From DATDRM01 sp035291705 (GTDB lineage Bacteria > Chloroflexota > Anaerolineae > Anaerolineales > UBA4823): 7,927 nucleotides of DNA. Shown here in pieces: positions 1 through 6,218 of the stretch; within the stretch, counting starts at the first letter, position 1, and every line of letters begins with the position of its first letter. The notes under the pieces were generated by a model. It did no database searches. It worked only from the letters and a program-made list of their open reading frames with translations, and was not told where the DNA came from. Location of the stretch: contig DATDRM010000264.1 of assembly GCA_035291705.1 (NCBI GenBank), positions 1 through 7,927 of the forward strand, in the 5' to 3' direction. The position numbers and the translations under genes are program-made.

Positions 1-516
1 AACAAGGTGGACACCGCCGACCCCGACAATGTGATCACCGTGCGCGAGAACCTGCGCCGCATGAACCCGGATGCGCTCATCGTAGAGGCCGCTTCCCCGC
101 TTTTCGTGGACGACCCCCAGGCGATCCGCGGCAAGCGCGTGCTGGTGATCGAGGATGGCCCAACCCTGACCCATGGCGAAATGGCTTACGGTGCCGGTTG
201 GGTGGCAGCCCGCCGTTTCGGTGCGGCTGAAATCGTCGATCCTCGCCCGTATGCCGTCGGCTCGATCCGCGCTGTCTACCAAAAGTACCCCTTGACCGGC
301 GCCATCCTGCCAGCAATGGGCTATGGCGATGAGATGGTACGCGAGCTCGAACAAACCATCAACAACGCTGACGTTGACCTGGTGCTGATCGGCACGCCGA
401 TAGACCTGGCCAGCCTGCTCGAGATCAACAAGCCCAGCCAGCGCGTTCGCTACGAATTACAAGAGATCGGCCAGCCAACCCTCGAGGATATACTCAAGGC
501 GAAGTTTGGAAAATGA
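1..516 (+). CDS. Predicted GTPase, cyclic 2,3-diphosphoglycerate synthetase-like (C-terminal part)
   Basis: This reading frame is open from the first base, so the N-terminal part of the gene lies outside the window; 171 residues plus the TGA stop are visible. The visible part begins NKVDTA, which fits the NKxD guanine-recognition (G4) motif of P-loop GTPases, so the missing part should carry the Walker A motif. The stretch VLVIEDGPTLTHGEM followed by a Gly/Ala-rich helix (around residues 47-73) is, from memory, characteristic of COG2403 proteins. That family includes archaeal cyclic 2,3-diphosphoglycerate synthetase and many bacterial homologues of unknown role. The apparent GTG start at position 7 falls inside the conserved G4 motif and is not a real start. 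The gene ends 17 bp before the methyltransferase, on the same strand. Family assignment is fairly secure. Synthesis of cyclic diphosphoglycerate in this organism is only a possibility, since bacterial members are mostly uncharacterised. Confidence 0.75.
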   Translation, partial: NKVDTADPDNVITVRENLRRMNPDALIVEAASPLFVDDPQAIRGKRVLVIEDGPTLTHGEMAYGAGWVAARRFGAAEIVDPRPYAVGSIRAVYQKYPLTGAILPAMGYGDEMVRELEQTINNADVDLVLIGTPIDLASLLEINKPSQRVRYELQEIGQPTLEDILKAKFGK

Positions 517-533
517 CATAAGCCCCCACACCC

Positions 534-1778
534 ATGCCTCTCCTCACATGGGCCTCGAAGACCCCCTCGCAGACCATCCCTGCCGCCCTGGAGCTCGATA
601 GTATCGTCTATCCGCAAGGCGCAGGGTATCCGGGCACAATCCCCGAAAACCACCTGATCCTGGGCGATAACCTGGCAGTGATGTCAGCGCTGCTGCCCCG
701 CTTAGAAGGTAAGGTGGAATTAATTTACGCCGATCCGCCCTTTTTTTCCAACCAGCGCTACCCGGCACGCGTTGGGCGTGGGGAAGATTCGCGCCGCCCA
801 AAAGAGTGGCGTCTCGCCGAAGGTTATCCCGACGACTGGCCAGATATCGACGCCTATCTGGACATGCTCTACCCGCGGCTGCTCCTCATGCACCGCCTGC
901 TGGCGCCCACCGGCACGTTGTACTTGCACCTGGATTGGCACGCCGATCACTATGCCCGCCTGCTACTGGATGAGATCTTTGGCCCAGAGCGCCTGTTGAA
1001 CGAGATCATCTGGGTCTATCACGGCCCCTCCCCCATCCGCAGCGCATTCAACCGCAAGCACGACACCATCTTGGCTTATACCAAGAGCTCAAAATACACA
1101 TTTAATGTGGACGCAGTGCGCGCCCCTTACAACCCAAACACAGTGAAGACCTTCGAGTCCTCACCGAAGGCCGGCTTTGGTAAAGTACCCGACCTGGAAC
1201 GCGGCAAAGTCCCTGAAGACTGGTGGTACTTCCCAGTGGTGGCGCGCCTGCACCGCGAACGCACCGGCTATCCCACCCAAAAGCCCGAGGCTTTGTTGGA
1301 ACGCATCATCCTCGCCAGTTCCAACCCCGGCGATCTGGTGGCCGATTTCTTCTGCGGGTCAGGCACCACCCCCTTGGTCGCCCAGCGCCTCGGAAGGCGG
1401 TTCATCGCCAACGATAACACCTGGCGTGCCATCCACACGGCGCGCGCCAGGCTGGTAGAAAAGGCTGGGAGGCCATTCAGCCTGCAAAGAGAAACACAGG
1501 CTGTGACAACCCATTTAACTCACCAGGCCGCGAACCTTCATCTCGCTGGTCAGGCCCTCACCTTGGCCGAAGACCTGCTCCCTAACCTGGATTACTGGGA
1601 GGCCGATCCTGCCTGGGATGGGCAGGTTTTCATCAGCGCAGCGCAGGCCGTGCGCCCGCGTCATCAACAATCAGTCTCCCCGCAACTCATCTTGCCAGCC
1701 CTGCCAGGTGAGCGTCCGGTTGGTGCGAGACTGGTGAAGATCAATGGCGAGCAAATCCAAATCACTTTGCAGAGGTGA
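534..1778 (+). CDS. Site-specific DNA amino-methyltransferase (N6-adenine or N4-cytosine, beta class)
   Basis: This 414-residue protein has the motif order of beta-class DNA amino-methyltransferases. Catalytic motif IV, DPPF (residues 67-70, after LIYA), comes before the SAM-binding motif DFFCGSGTT (271-279). GDN (44-46) near the N-terminus, YPTQKP (246-251) and the segment ending NRKHDTILAYTKS (173-185) are also typical of the DNA_methylase N4/N6 family. It would transfer a methyl group from S-adenosylmethionine to an exocyclic amino group of adenine or cytosine. Motif IV alone does not settle which base. The ATG at 534 has no clear Shine-Dalgarno sequence, but the N-terminal LTW segment resembles relatives and the next Met is deep in the conserved region. 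The last ~95 residues (320-414) are a tail I do not recognise and may be a target-recognition or accessory region. No restriction endonuclease gene is visible nearby, so it looks like an orphan methyltransferase. Its TGA stop lies within the ribosome binding site of the next gene. Confidence 0.88.
   Translation: MPLLTWASKTPSQTIPAALELDSIVYPQGAGYPGTIPENHLILGDNLAVMSALLPRLEGKVELIYADPPFFSNQRYPARVGRGEDSRRPKEWRLAEGYPDDWPDIDAYLDMLYPRLLLMHRLLAPTGTLYLHLDWHADHYARLLLDEIFGPERLLNEIIWVYHGPSPIRSAFNRKHDTILAYTKSSKYTFNVDAVRAPYNPNTVKTFESSPKAGFGKVPDLERGKVPEDWWYFPVVARLHRERTGYPTQKPEALLERIILASSNPGDLVADFFCGSGTTPLVAQRLGRRFIANDNTWRAIHTARARLVEKAGRPFSLQRETQAVTTHLTHQAANLHLAGQALTLAEDLLPNLDYWEADPAWDGQVFISAAQAVRPRHQQSVSPQLILPALPGERPVGARLVKINGEQIQITLQR
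1771..1778 (+). promoter_or_regulatory. Ribosome binding site that fixes the start of the kinase/nucleotidyltransferase gene
   Basis: AGAGGTGA lies 4 bases upstream of the ATG at 1783 and contains the TGA stop of the methyltransferase, which suggests translational coupling. It supports 1783 over the in-frame ATG at 1744, which would add 13 residues with no family resemblance before the conserved start KLFVPGR. Confidence 0.7.
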
Positions 1779-1782
1779 ACCC

Positions 1783-3705
1783 ATGAAGCTCTTTGTCCCT
1801 GGACGCATCTGTCTTTTTGGCGAACACTCCGACTGGGCCGGCGGCTACCGGCGCATCAACGCCGAGATCGAAAAGGGCTATACATTGATCTGCGGCACCG
1901 ACCAGGGCATTTACGCCGAAGTGGAACCCCACCCAACTTCCCTGGTATTGAAATCGACCACACCCGACGGCCAGCAACACGGCCCAGAAGAGATCCCCAT
2001 GCAACCCAAGGCTTTGCTGGAAGAGGCCCAACGTGGTGGTTTTTGGAGCTACATTGCCGGAGTTGCCTACCAGGTCATGACCAACTACCACGTACGCGGA
2101 CTGGTGATCGACAATTACAAGACCGACCTGCCTGTGAAGAAAGGGCTTTCCTCGAGCGCAGCGATCTGTGTGCTGACGGCCAGGGCGTTTAACCGCATCT
2201 ACGACCTCAAGCTGACCATCCGCGGCGAGATGGAGCTGGCTTACCAGGGTGAGATCACCACCCCCTCGCGCTGCGGGCGGATGGATCAGGGCTGTGCCTT
2301 CGGCAACCGCCCGGTGCTGATGAGCTTCGACGGCGACCGGCTAGACACGACCGAATTGAAAGTCGACCAGGATTTGCACTTCGTTATCGTCGACCTGCGG
2401 GCGAAGAAGGATACTATGGAGATCCTAAATCGGTTGAACCACTGCTATCCTTTTGCTGAAAACCAGATCGATCGCGGTGTGCAAGAGCTCCTTGGCCCGA
2501 TCAATAAACGCGTTGTTGGGCAGGCAGTCAAGGCTTTGCAAGTTTCAGACGCCAGTCGCCTGGGTGCACTGATGAGCGAGGCGCAGGACTTCTTCGATCG
2601 CTATGCGATGCCAGCCTGCCCAGAGGAATTGACCTCTCCCGTCTTGCACCGTGTGCTGAATTACCCCCCCCTGAAGCCGCACATCTGGGGCGGCAAAGGC
2701 GTCGGATCACAGGGTGACGGCACAGCCCAGTTCATCGCCCGCAGCGAAGCTGACCAGCAAGCCGTGATCGAGATTATCGAGCGCGACCTGGACGCCTATT
2801 GTCTCAACCTCACTTTGCGACCCGGCGCACGCGTGCGCAAAGCGCTGATCCCGGCAGCCGGCTTTGGTACGCGCCTCTTTCCGGCGACCAAGGCTACTAA
2901 AAAGGAGTTGTTTCCCATTATCGATCGCGATGGCATCGCCAAGCCAGCCATCTTATTGATCGTCGAAGAAGCGCTCAACGCCGGCCTGGAGGAGGTTGTC
3001 ATCGTGGTGCAGGAGGACGACCTCCAGGATTTCCACTCGTTTTTCAACACGCAGATTTCCATCGAGAACTACAACAAACTCCCCCGCCATTCCCAGGATT
3101 ATGCCCGCCGCATCCTGGAGATCGGCCAGCGTGTATCGTTTGTCATCCAGCCAACCCAGGAGGGTTTCGGACATGCCGTCTATTGCGCGCGGGAAGCGAT
3201 CAAAAATGAACCGTTCCTGCTGATGTTAGGCGACCACCTCTATCGTTCCAACGGGGAGCAGTCCTGCACTCAGCAGCTGTTGGGCGCTTACCAACAGCAT
3301 GGCATCAATATCATAGGCCTGCGCCGCACCCCCGAAAGCATGATCGCTAATTTTGGCACTGCAGCCGGCGTTTGGATCGATGAAGGACGCCTGTTAAATG
3401 TCACCGAATTCGCCGAGAAGCCTACCGTGGACTACGCACGCAGCAACCTGCGGGTACCTGGCCTGGCGGAAGGCGAATATTTTACCGTTTTCGGAATGTA
3501 TATTATCAGGCCGCAACTGTTTGATTACTTGGAGGAACACATCGCCAATAACGTTCGCGAGCACGGCGAATTTCAACTGACCTCCGCCCTCGACCGCCTG
3601 AGGCGGGAAGACGGGTTCCTGGGTTTAATCATGGATGGCCGGCGCTACGACATCGGCCTACCAGAATATTATTTGGATACTTTGCAAACTTTTCGGGAAC
3701 CATGA
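1783..3705 (+). CDS. Bifunctional GHMP-family sugar kinase / GalU-like sugar-1-phosphate nucleotidyltransferase
   Basis: This 640-residue protein is a fusion of two enzymes. The N-terminal half (about 1-345) is a GHMP kinase. It has motif 1 PGRICLFGEHSDWAGG (6-21), the phosphate-binding motif GLSSSAA (121-127), a galactokinase-like GRMDQG with the likely catalytic Asp168, and a Gly-rich motif 3, GGKGVGSQGDG (303-313). The C-terminal half (about 353-640) is a nucleotidyltransferase. It has the signature IPAAGFGTRLFPATKATKKE (356-375), metal-binding GDH around Asp484 and sugar-phosphate-binding EKP (545-547). The signature is closest to UTP-glucose-1-phosphate uridylyltransferase (GalU). Known families suggest the kinase makes a sugar 1-phosphate and the second domain charges it with a nucleotide, most likely UTP, giving a salvage route to an NDP-sugar in the cytoplasm. 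Substrate identity cannot be read from sequence; galactose, arabinose, fucose-type sugars and uronic acids are all possible. The domain order is opposite to that of the Bacteroides/plant Fkp fucose enzyme. No frameshift or internal stop lies at the junction, so the fusion looks genuine. Confidence 0.85.
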   Translation: MKLFVPGRICLFGEHSDWAGGYRRINAEIEKGYTLICGTDQGIYAEVEPHPTSLVLKSTTPDGQQHGPEEIPMQPKALLEEAQRGGFWSYIAGVAYQVMTNYHVRGLVIDNYKTDLPVKKGLSSSAAICVLTARAFNRIYDLKLTIRGEMELAYQGEITTPSRCGRMDQGCAFGNRPVLMSFDGDRLDTTELKVDQDLHFVIVDLRAKKDTMEILNRLNHCYPFAENQIDRGVQELLGPINKRVVGQAVKALQVSDASRLGALMSEAQDFFDRYAMPACPEELTSPVLHRVLNYPPLKPHIWGGKGVGSQGDGTAQFIARSEADQQAVIEIIERDLDAYCLNLTLRPGARVRKALIPAAGFGTRLFPATKATKKELFPIIDRDGIAKPAILLIVEEALNAGLEEVVIVVQEDDLQDFHSFFNTQISIENYNKLPRHSQDYARRILEIGQRVSFVIQPTQEGFGHAVYCAREAIKNEPFLLMLGDHLYRSNGEQSCTQQLLGAYQQHGINIIGLRRTPESMIANFGTAAGVWIDEGRLLNVTEFAEKPTVDYARSNLRVPGLAEGEYFTVFGMYIIRPQLFDYLEEHIANNVREHGEFQLTSALDRLRREDGFLGLIMDGRRYDIGLPEYYLDTLQTFREP

Positions 3706-3806
3706 CCCGTAAAACGTGCTGTGTGAAACATGAAACGTGGCCTGAATTTAAAACTGCTTCACGTTTCATTCTTCACGTTTTACGGTTCGTTTCACGCATC
3801 ACGTAT
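3705..3806. repeat. Heptamer-based inverted repeat between convergent genes
   Basis: Left of centre the heptamer AAACGTG and variants run in register: AAACGTG at 3712, CTGTGTG at 3719, AAACATG at 3726 and AAACGTG at 3733. Right of centre the complementary unit CACGTTT runs in register: CACGTTT at 3760, CATTCTT at 3767, CACGTTT at 3774 and TACGGTT at 3781. After a 5-base phase slip come CACGCAT at 3793 and CACGTAT at 3800. The arms 3705-3739 and 3760-3787 can pair at about 25 of 28 positions, leaving one left-arm heptamer (3719-3725) as a bulge and a 20-base AT-rich loop (3740-3759). The last unit overlaps the final codons and stop of the minus-strand regulator gene. The element could end transcription from both sides or be a dispersed intergenic repeat family. 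There is no clear U-tract, so a classical intrinsic terminator is not shown. Confidence 0.75.
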
Positions 3807-4479
3807 CCAGCCTGTACCCCACCCCTCGAATGGTTCTCAGAAAGCGCGGTCTGCGTGGATCCATCTCAATCGCCTGACGCAGCCAACTGATATGCACGTC
3901 CAGGGTGCGGGTATCGCCAGTATATTCAGTGTTCCAGACCTGGCGAAACAGGCTCTCTCGTTCGAGGACTTCACCCGGGTGTTTGAGGAAGACTTTAAGC
4001 AGATGCGTCAAGCGGGGTGTCAGCCGAGTCTCTTTCTCACCACAGCGTACCGACTTGCGTTCCAGGTCCAGGCTGATCGGCCCGGCGTACAACAAGTTAT
4101 TGCTTACGGCAGGCAGGAGCGGCAGAATACGGTTGACCAACTTGCGCGAAGTAAATGGCAGGTGTAACACGACATCGGCACAAGTATCCTTAGAATCAGG
4201 TCGTTCCGGGTTGGCAATCAGAAGGATGGGCAGCTTCTCCCTTTCCTGGCGCAAGACCTGGCAGATTCGCAGGCCGCTGGTGCGGAAAGAAGCTGCGTCG
4301 ACAACCACAAGGTCGGTGCCCACCTCCGTCAAGCGCTCTAAGGCTGCCTTGCCAGTCGTAACGGTGTCGATGGAAAAGCCTTTTCTGCGTAGATCAGGCA
4401 CAAAAGACGGGCCTTCAGCCCGTTTTCCCTCGATCCACAATATTTTGGCTTTTAGGAGTAAATGCTCTTTGGGTTTCAT
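3799..4479 (-). CDS. OmpR/PhoB-type winged-helix response regulator with degenerate receiver
   Basis: This 226-residue protein has an N-terminal receiver-like domain (about 11-122) and a C-terminal Trans_Reg_C winged-helix domain (about 132-226). The DNA-binding half is canonical: RLTPRLTHLLKVFL (152-165), recognition-helix region TRTLDVHISWLRQAI (190-204) and wing FLRTIRGVGYRL (213-224). The receiver keeps Asp61 in DLVVVD (56-61), the usual phospho-acceptor place. The acidic pair after strand 1 is replaced by IEG (16-18), the strand-4 Thr/Ser by Ala89, and the strand-5 Lys before Pro-Phe by Leu107. It therefore probably works without normal aspartyl phosphorylation. I chose ATG 4479 because it has a GGGTGAGG-type ribosome site and follows a strong promoter; the ATG at 4512 has no such site. 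No histidine kinase is adjacent. The gene is divergent from the transporter-rpiA-rpe operon, which it could control. That link rests on position only. Confidence 0.88.
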   Translation of the reverse strand: MKPKEHLLLKAKILWIEGKRAEGPSFVPDLRRKGFSIDTVTTGKAALERLTEVGTDLVVVDAASFRTSGLRICQVLRQEREKLPILLIANPERPDSKDTCADVVLHLPFTSRKLVNRILPLLPAVSNNLLYAGPISLDLERKSVRCGEKETRLTPRLTHLLKVFLKHPGEVLERESLFRQVWNTEYTGDTRTLDVHISWLRQAIEMDPRRPRFLRTIRGVGYRLDT

Positions 4480-4480
4480 A

Positions 4481-4490
4481 CACCTCACCC
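4481..4490 (-). promoter_or_regulatory. Ribosome binding site of the response regulator gene
   Basis: On the minus strand GGGTGAGGTG precedes T and the ATG at 4479. The GGTGA part (4489-4485) sits 5 bases from the start. This site decides for 4479 over the upstream ATG at 4512, whose leader (CCCAACCG) has no Shine-Dalgarno match. Confidence 0.55.
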
Positions 4491-4529
4491 CCCATGGTTG
4501 GGAGAGCAGCATCGGTTGGGGTGCGCCGT

Positions 4530-4557
4530 ATTATACCGCAATCTTAAAAAAGGACAA
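4530..4557 (-). promoter_or_regulatory. Sigma-70-like promoter for the response regulator
   Basis: On the minus strand a perfect -10 box TATAAT (4535-4530) lies 16 bases after TTGTCC (4557-4552), which matches the -35 consensus at 4 of 6 bases. Transcription would start near 4523, leaving a leader of about 45 bases before the ATG at 4479. The surrounding 4530-4600 stretch is much more AT-rich than the flanking genes, as expected for a divergent promoter region. A convincing + strand promoter for the transporter operon is not visible; TACTAT at 4569-4574 is a weak -10 candidate without a good -35 box. Confidence 0.6.
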
Positions 4558-4600
4558 GTAGATTTGAGTACTATTTTTTAACATTCGATCGATTTCATCT

Positions 4601-5530
4601 ATGGCTTCACTCCCGATCACCACCTCCTCTCGAAAAGCGCTTCTCCCTTACCTGGCCCTGGCGACCGGTATCCTGGCCCTCGGCTTCTCAGCGATCTTCG
4701 TCCGCTGGGCAAACGCCCCCGGCCCCGTGATGGGCTTTTACCGTATCGGGCTGTCCACCCTGATCCTGGCACCGGCTTTCATCCAACATCGCCGCTCACG
4801 AGGGCCGCTGTCGCGCGCTGTGCTCCTCTTCCCTATCCTGGGCGGGATCATGACTGCCTTTGACCATGCCTTGTGGAATACATCGGTGAATTTCACCTCC
4901 GCCGCCAACGCTACCCTGCTGGGCAACACTGCTCCATTGTGGGTCGCCCTGGCGGCCTGGTTGATCTGGCATGAGCGCCTGGCTGCCAGGTTCTGGTCAG
5001 GGTTGGCGCTTACCTTAGGCGGTGCGACCATTGTGTTGAGCAGCGACTTCCTGCGCCATCCGACTCTCGGCATTGGCGATTTATTAGCTATCGCCGCCGG
5101 CCTTTTCTACGCCGGTTATTTTCTGGTCACCCAACGCGGCCGGGCTCTTCTGGACACGCTTTCTTATATCTGGCTGGTCGGTTTGACCGCTAGCCTGTCT
5201 CTATTGGGGATCAGCCTGAGTCTGAGGCTGCCGCTCACAGGTTATTCGACCCAGACCTACCTGGCGTTTCTGGGCGCGGCGATCGTCGCGCAGACCCTCG
5301 GCTATCTTTCCGTAGGGTATGCTTTGGGACATCTGCCCGCCTCCTTGGTCGCACCGACCATGATCGGCCAACCTGTCACGACCGCCCTGCTAGCGATCCC
5401 ACTTTTGGGTGAGCCGCTCCACGCCAGCCAATTGTTGGGTGGTCTGGCTGTGCTGGCCGGGATTTACCTGGTGCACACCAGCCGGGAGAAAAAGAATCAA
5501 AATAACACGGAGAATATCAATGGACCTTAA
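4601..5530 (+). CDS. EamA-family (drug/metabolite transporter superfamily) membrane transporter
   Basis: This 309-residue protein is almost entirely hydrophobic, with about ten predicted membrane helices in two repeats: roughly 14-150 and 155-293. The length and the doubled EamA arrangement are normal for the family. Family-like features include AIFVRWA near the end of helix 1 (31-37), NFTSAANATLLGNTAPLW (97-114) before the fourth helix, and the second-repeat segment ASLVAPTMIGQPVTTALLAI (247-266) followed by LLGEPL (268-273). A hydrophilic tail (293-309) should face the cytoplasm. EamA proteins carry small metabolites such as amino acids, nucleotide derivatives or sugars; the substrate cannot be deduced here. 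The 3' end overlaps rpiA by 11 bp, so the two are co-translated and the cargo could be a pentose-linked compound, but this is inference. The ATG at 4601 has no visible Shine-Dalgarno sequence, so initiation may be leaderless or weak. Confidence 0.9.
   Translation: MASLPITTSSRKALLPYLALATGILALGFSAIFVRWANAPGPVMGFYRIGLSTLILAPAFIQHRRSRGPLSRAVLLFPILGGIMTAFDHALWNTSVNFTSAANATLLGNTAPLWVALAAWLIWHERLAARFWSGLALTLGGATIVLSSDFLRHPTLGIGDLLAIAAGLFYAGYFLVTQRGRALLDTLSYIWLVGLTASLSLLGISLSLRLPLTGYSTQTYLAFLGAAIVAQTLGYLSVGYALGHLPASLVAPTMIGQPVTTALLAIPLLGEPLHASQLLGGLAVLAGIYLVHTSREKKNQNNTENINGP
5509..5513 (+). promoter_or_regulatory. Ribosome binding site of rpiA inside the transporter gene
   Basis: GGAGA lies 6 bases upstream of the ATG at 5520, within the last codons of the transporter. 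It fixes the start at 5520; the reading frame is open back to 5409, but that extra part only shadows the transporter gene. Confidence 0.65.
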
Positions 5531-6218
5531 AAGACAAGCAGCAAACTATGCCCTCAATTACGTCAAAGACGGGATGTTCTTAGGCCTGGGCTCTGGCTCG
5601 ACTTCCGCAATCTTTGTCCAGTTGTTGGGCGAAAGGCTACAGGCGGGCGCGCTCAGGGACATTCGCGGCGTCCCGACTTCGCAAGACACGGCGCGCCTGG
5701 CACGCCAGGTGGGTATCCCCCTCATCCACCTGGCTGATTGTAGCCCGCATGGCGGCGCGCCATTCCTCGACCTGGCTGTGGATGGAGCTGACGAGGTCGA
5801 TCCACACCTGAACCTGATCAAAGGACTGGGCCGCGCCGCGTTGCGTGAAAAGGTCGTTGAAATCCACGCCAGGCATTTTCTGGTGATCGGGGACGCGTCA
5901 AAAGCCGTCCCCCGGCTCGGACAGGGTCCGCTGCCGGTGGAGATCGTCACCTTCGAGCCCGAGGTCCATGTGCGCTGGCTCAACTCCCTGGGCTGCCGCG
6001 CCGAGCTGTGGCGCGCAGCCGACGATTCGCCGGTCGTCACCGATAACGGCAATTACCTGGTGCGCTGCTGGTTCGAGGGCGGCATCCCCGACGCCTATAC
6101 CCTGGCGCGCACGCTGGCCGACCGCCCCGGCATCATCGAGCATGGCCTGTTCCTGGACATGGCGGACGAAGTTGCCCTGGCCAGCAGCGATGGGTTGCAG
6201 ATCATGGAGCGAAAGTGA
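5520..6218 (+). CDS. rpiA: Ribose-5-phosphate isomerase A
   Basis: This 232-residue cytoplasmic enzyme interconverts ribose 5-phosphate and ribulose 5-phosphate in the non-oxidative pentose phosphate pathway. Visible family motifs are the phosphate-binding loop GLGSGSTSAIFV (22-33), VPTS (51-54), DGADE (88-92, the two catalytic-site Asp residues), KGLGRAALREK (101-111) and the C-terminal IIEHGLF. Lys101 and Glu110 sit where the substrate-binding Lys94 and the catalytic Glu103 are in the E. coli enzyme. The length is typical (E. coli RpiA has 219 residues). The glycine-rich run after the Lys, usually KGGGxA, reads KGLGRA here, a mild departure that should still fold. The start is set by GGAGA 6 bases upstream of the ATG. 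The gene overlaps the transporter by 11 bp and rpe by one base, indicating one operon. Confidence 0.95.
   Translation: MDLKRQAANYALNYVKDGMFLGLGSGSTSAIFVQLLGERLQAGALRDIRGVPTSQDTARLARQVGIPLIHLADCSPHGGAPFLDLAVDGADEVDPHLNLIKGLGRAALREKVVEIHARHFLVIGDASKAVPRLGQGPLPVEIVTFEPEVHVRWLNSLGCRAELWRAADDSPVVTDNGNYLVRCWFEGGIPDAYTLARTLADRPGIIEHGLFLDMADEVALASSDGLQIMERK
6206..6209 (+). promoter_or_regulatory. Ribosome binding site of rpe inside rpiA
   Basis: GGAG ends 8 bases before the ATG at 6218. That ATG overlaps the rpiA stop (TGATG). An in-frame GTG at 6215 is also possible, but the ATG gives the usual N-terminus (MSIKIAPSLL). Confidence 0.5.

Noticed and set aside
534..1778. Methyltransferase as part of a restriction-modification, BREX or DISARM defence locus
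   Set aside because: No endonuclease, helicase, PglZ or other defence gene is present; the neighbours are metabolic.
1744..1782. Upstream ATG extension of the kinase/nucleotidyltransferase gene
   Set aside because: It overlaps the methyltransferase 3' end, has no ribosome site, and adds 13 residues unlike a GHMP kinase N-terminus.
3730..4167. + strand open frame (145 codons) starting in the heptamer repeat
   Set aside because: It begins within the repeat, then runs antisense to the regulator's winged-helix domain, and has no ribosome site or family resemblance.
3905..4561. Long + strand open frame (218 codons) opposite the response regulator
   Set aside because: The protein is Arg/Ser-rich with no recognisable family, and the opposite strand encodes a clear two-domain regulator. 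It is an antisense shadow.
5558..6052. Minus-strand open frame (164 codons) opposite rpiA
   Set aside because: Its composition is that of a reversed GC-rich gene, and rpiA on the + strand explains the region fully.
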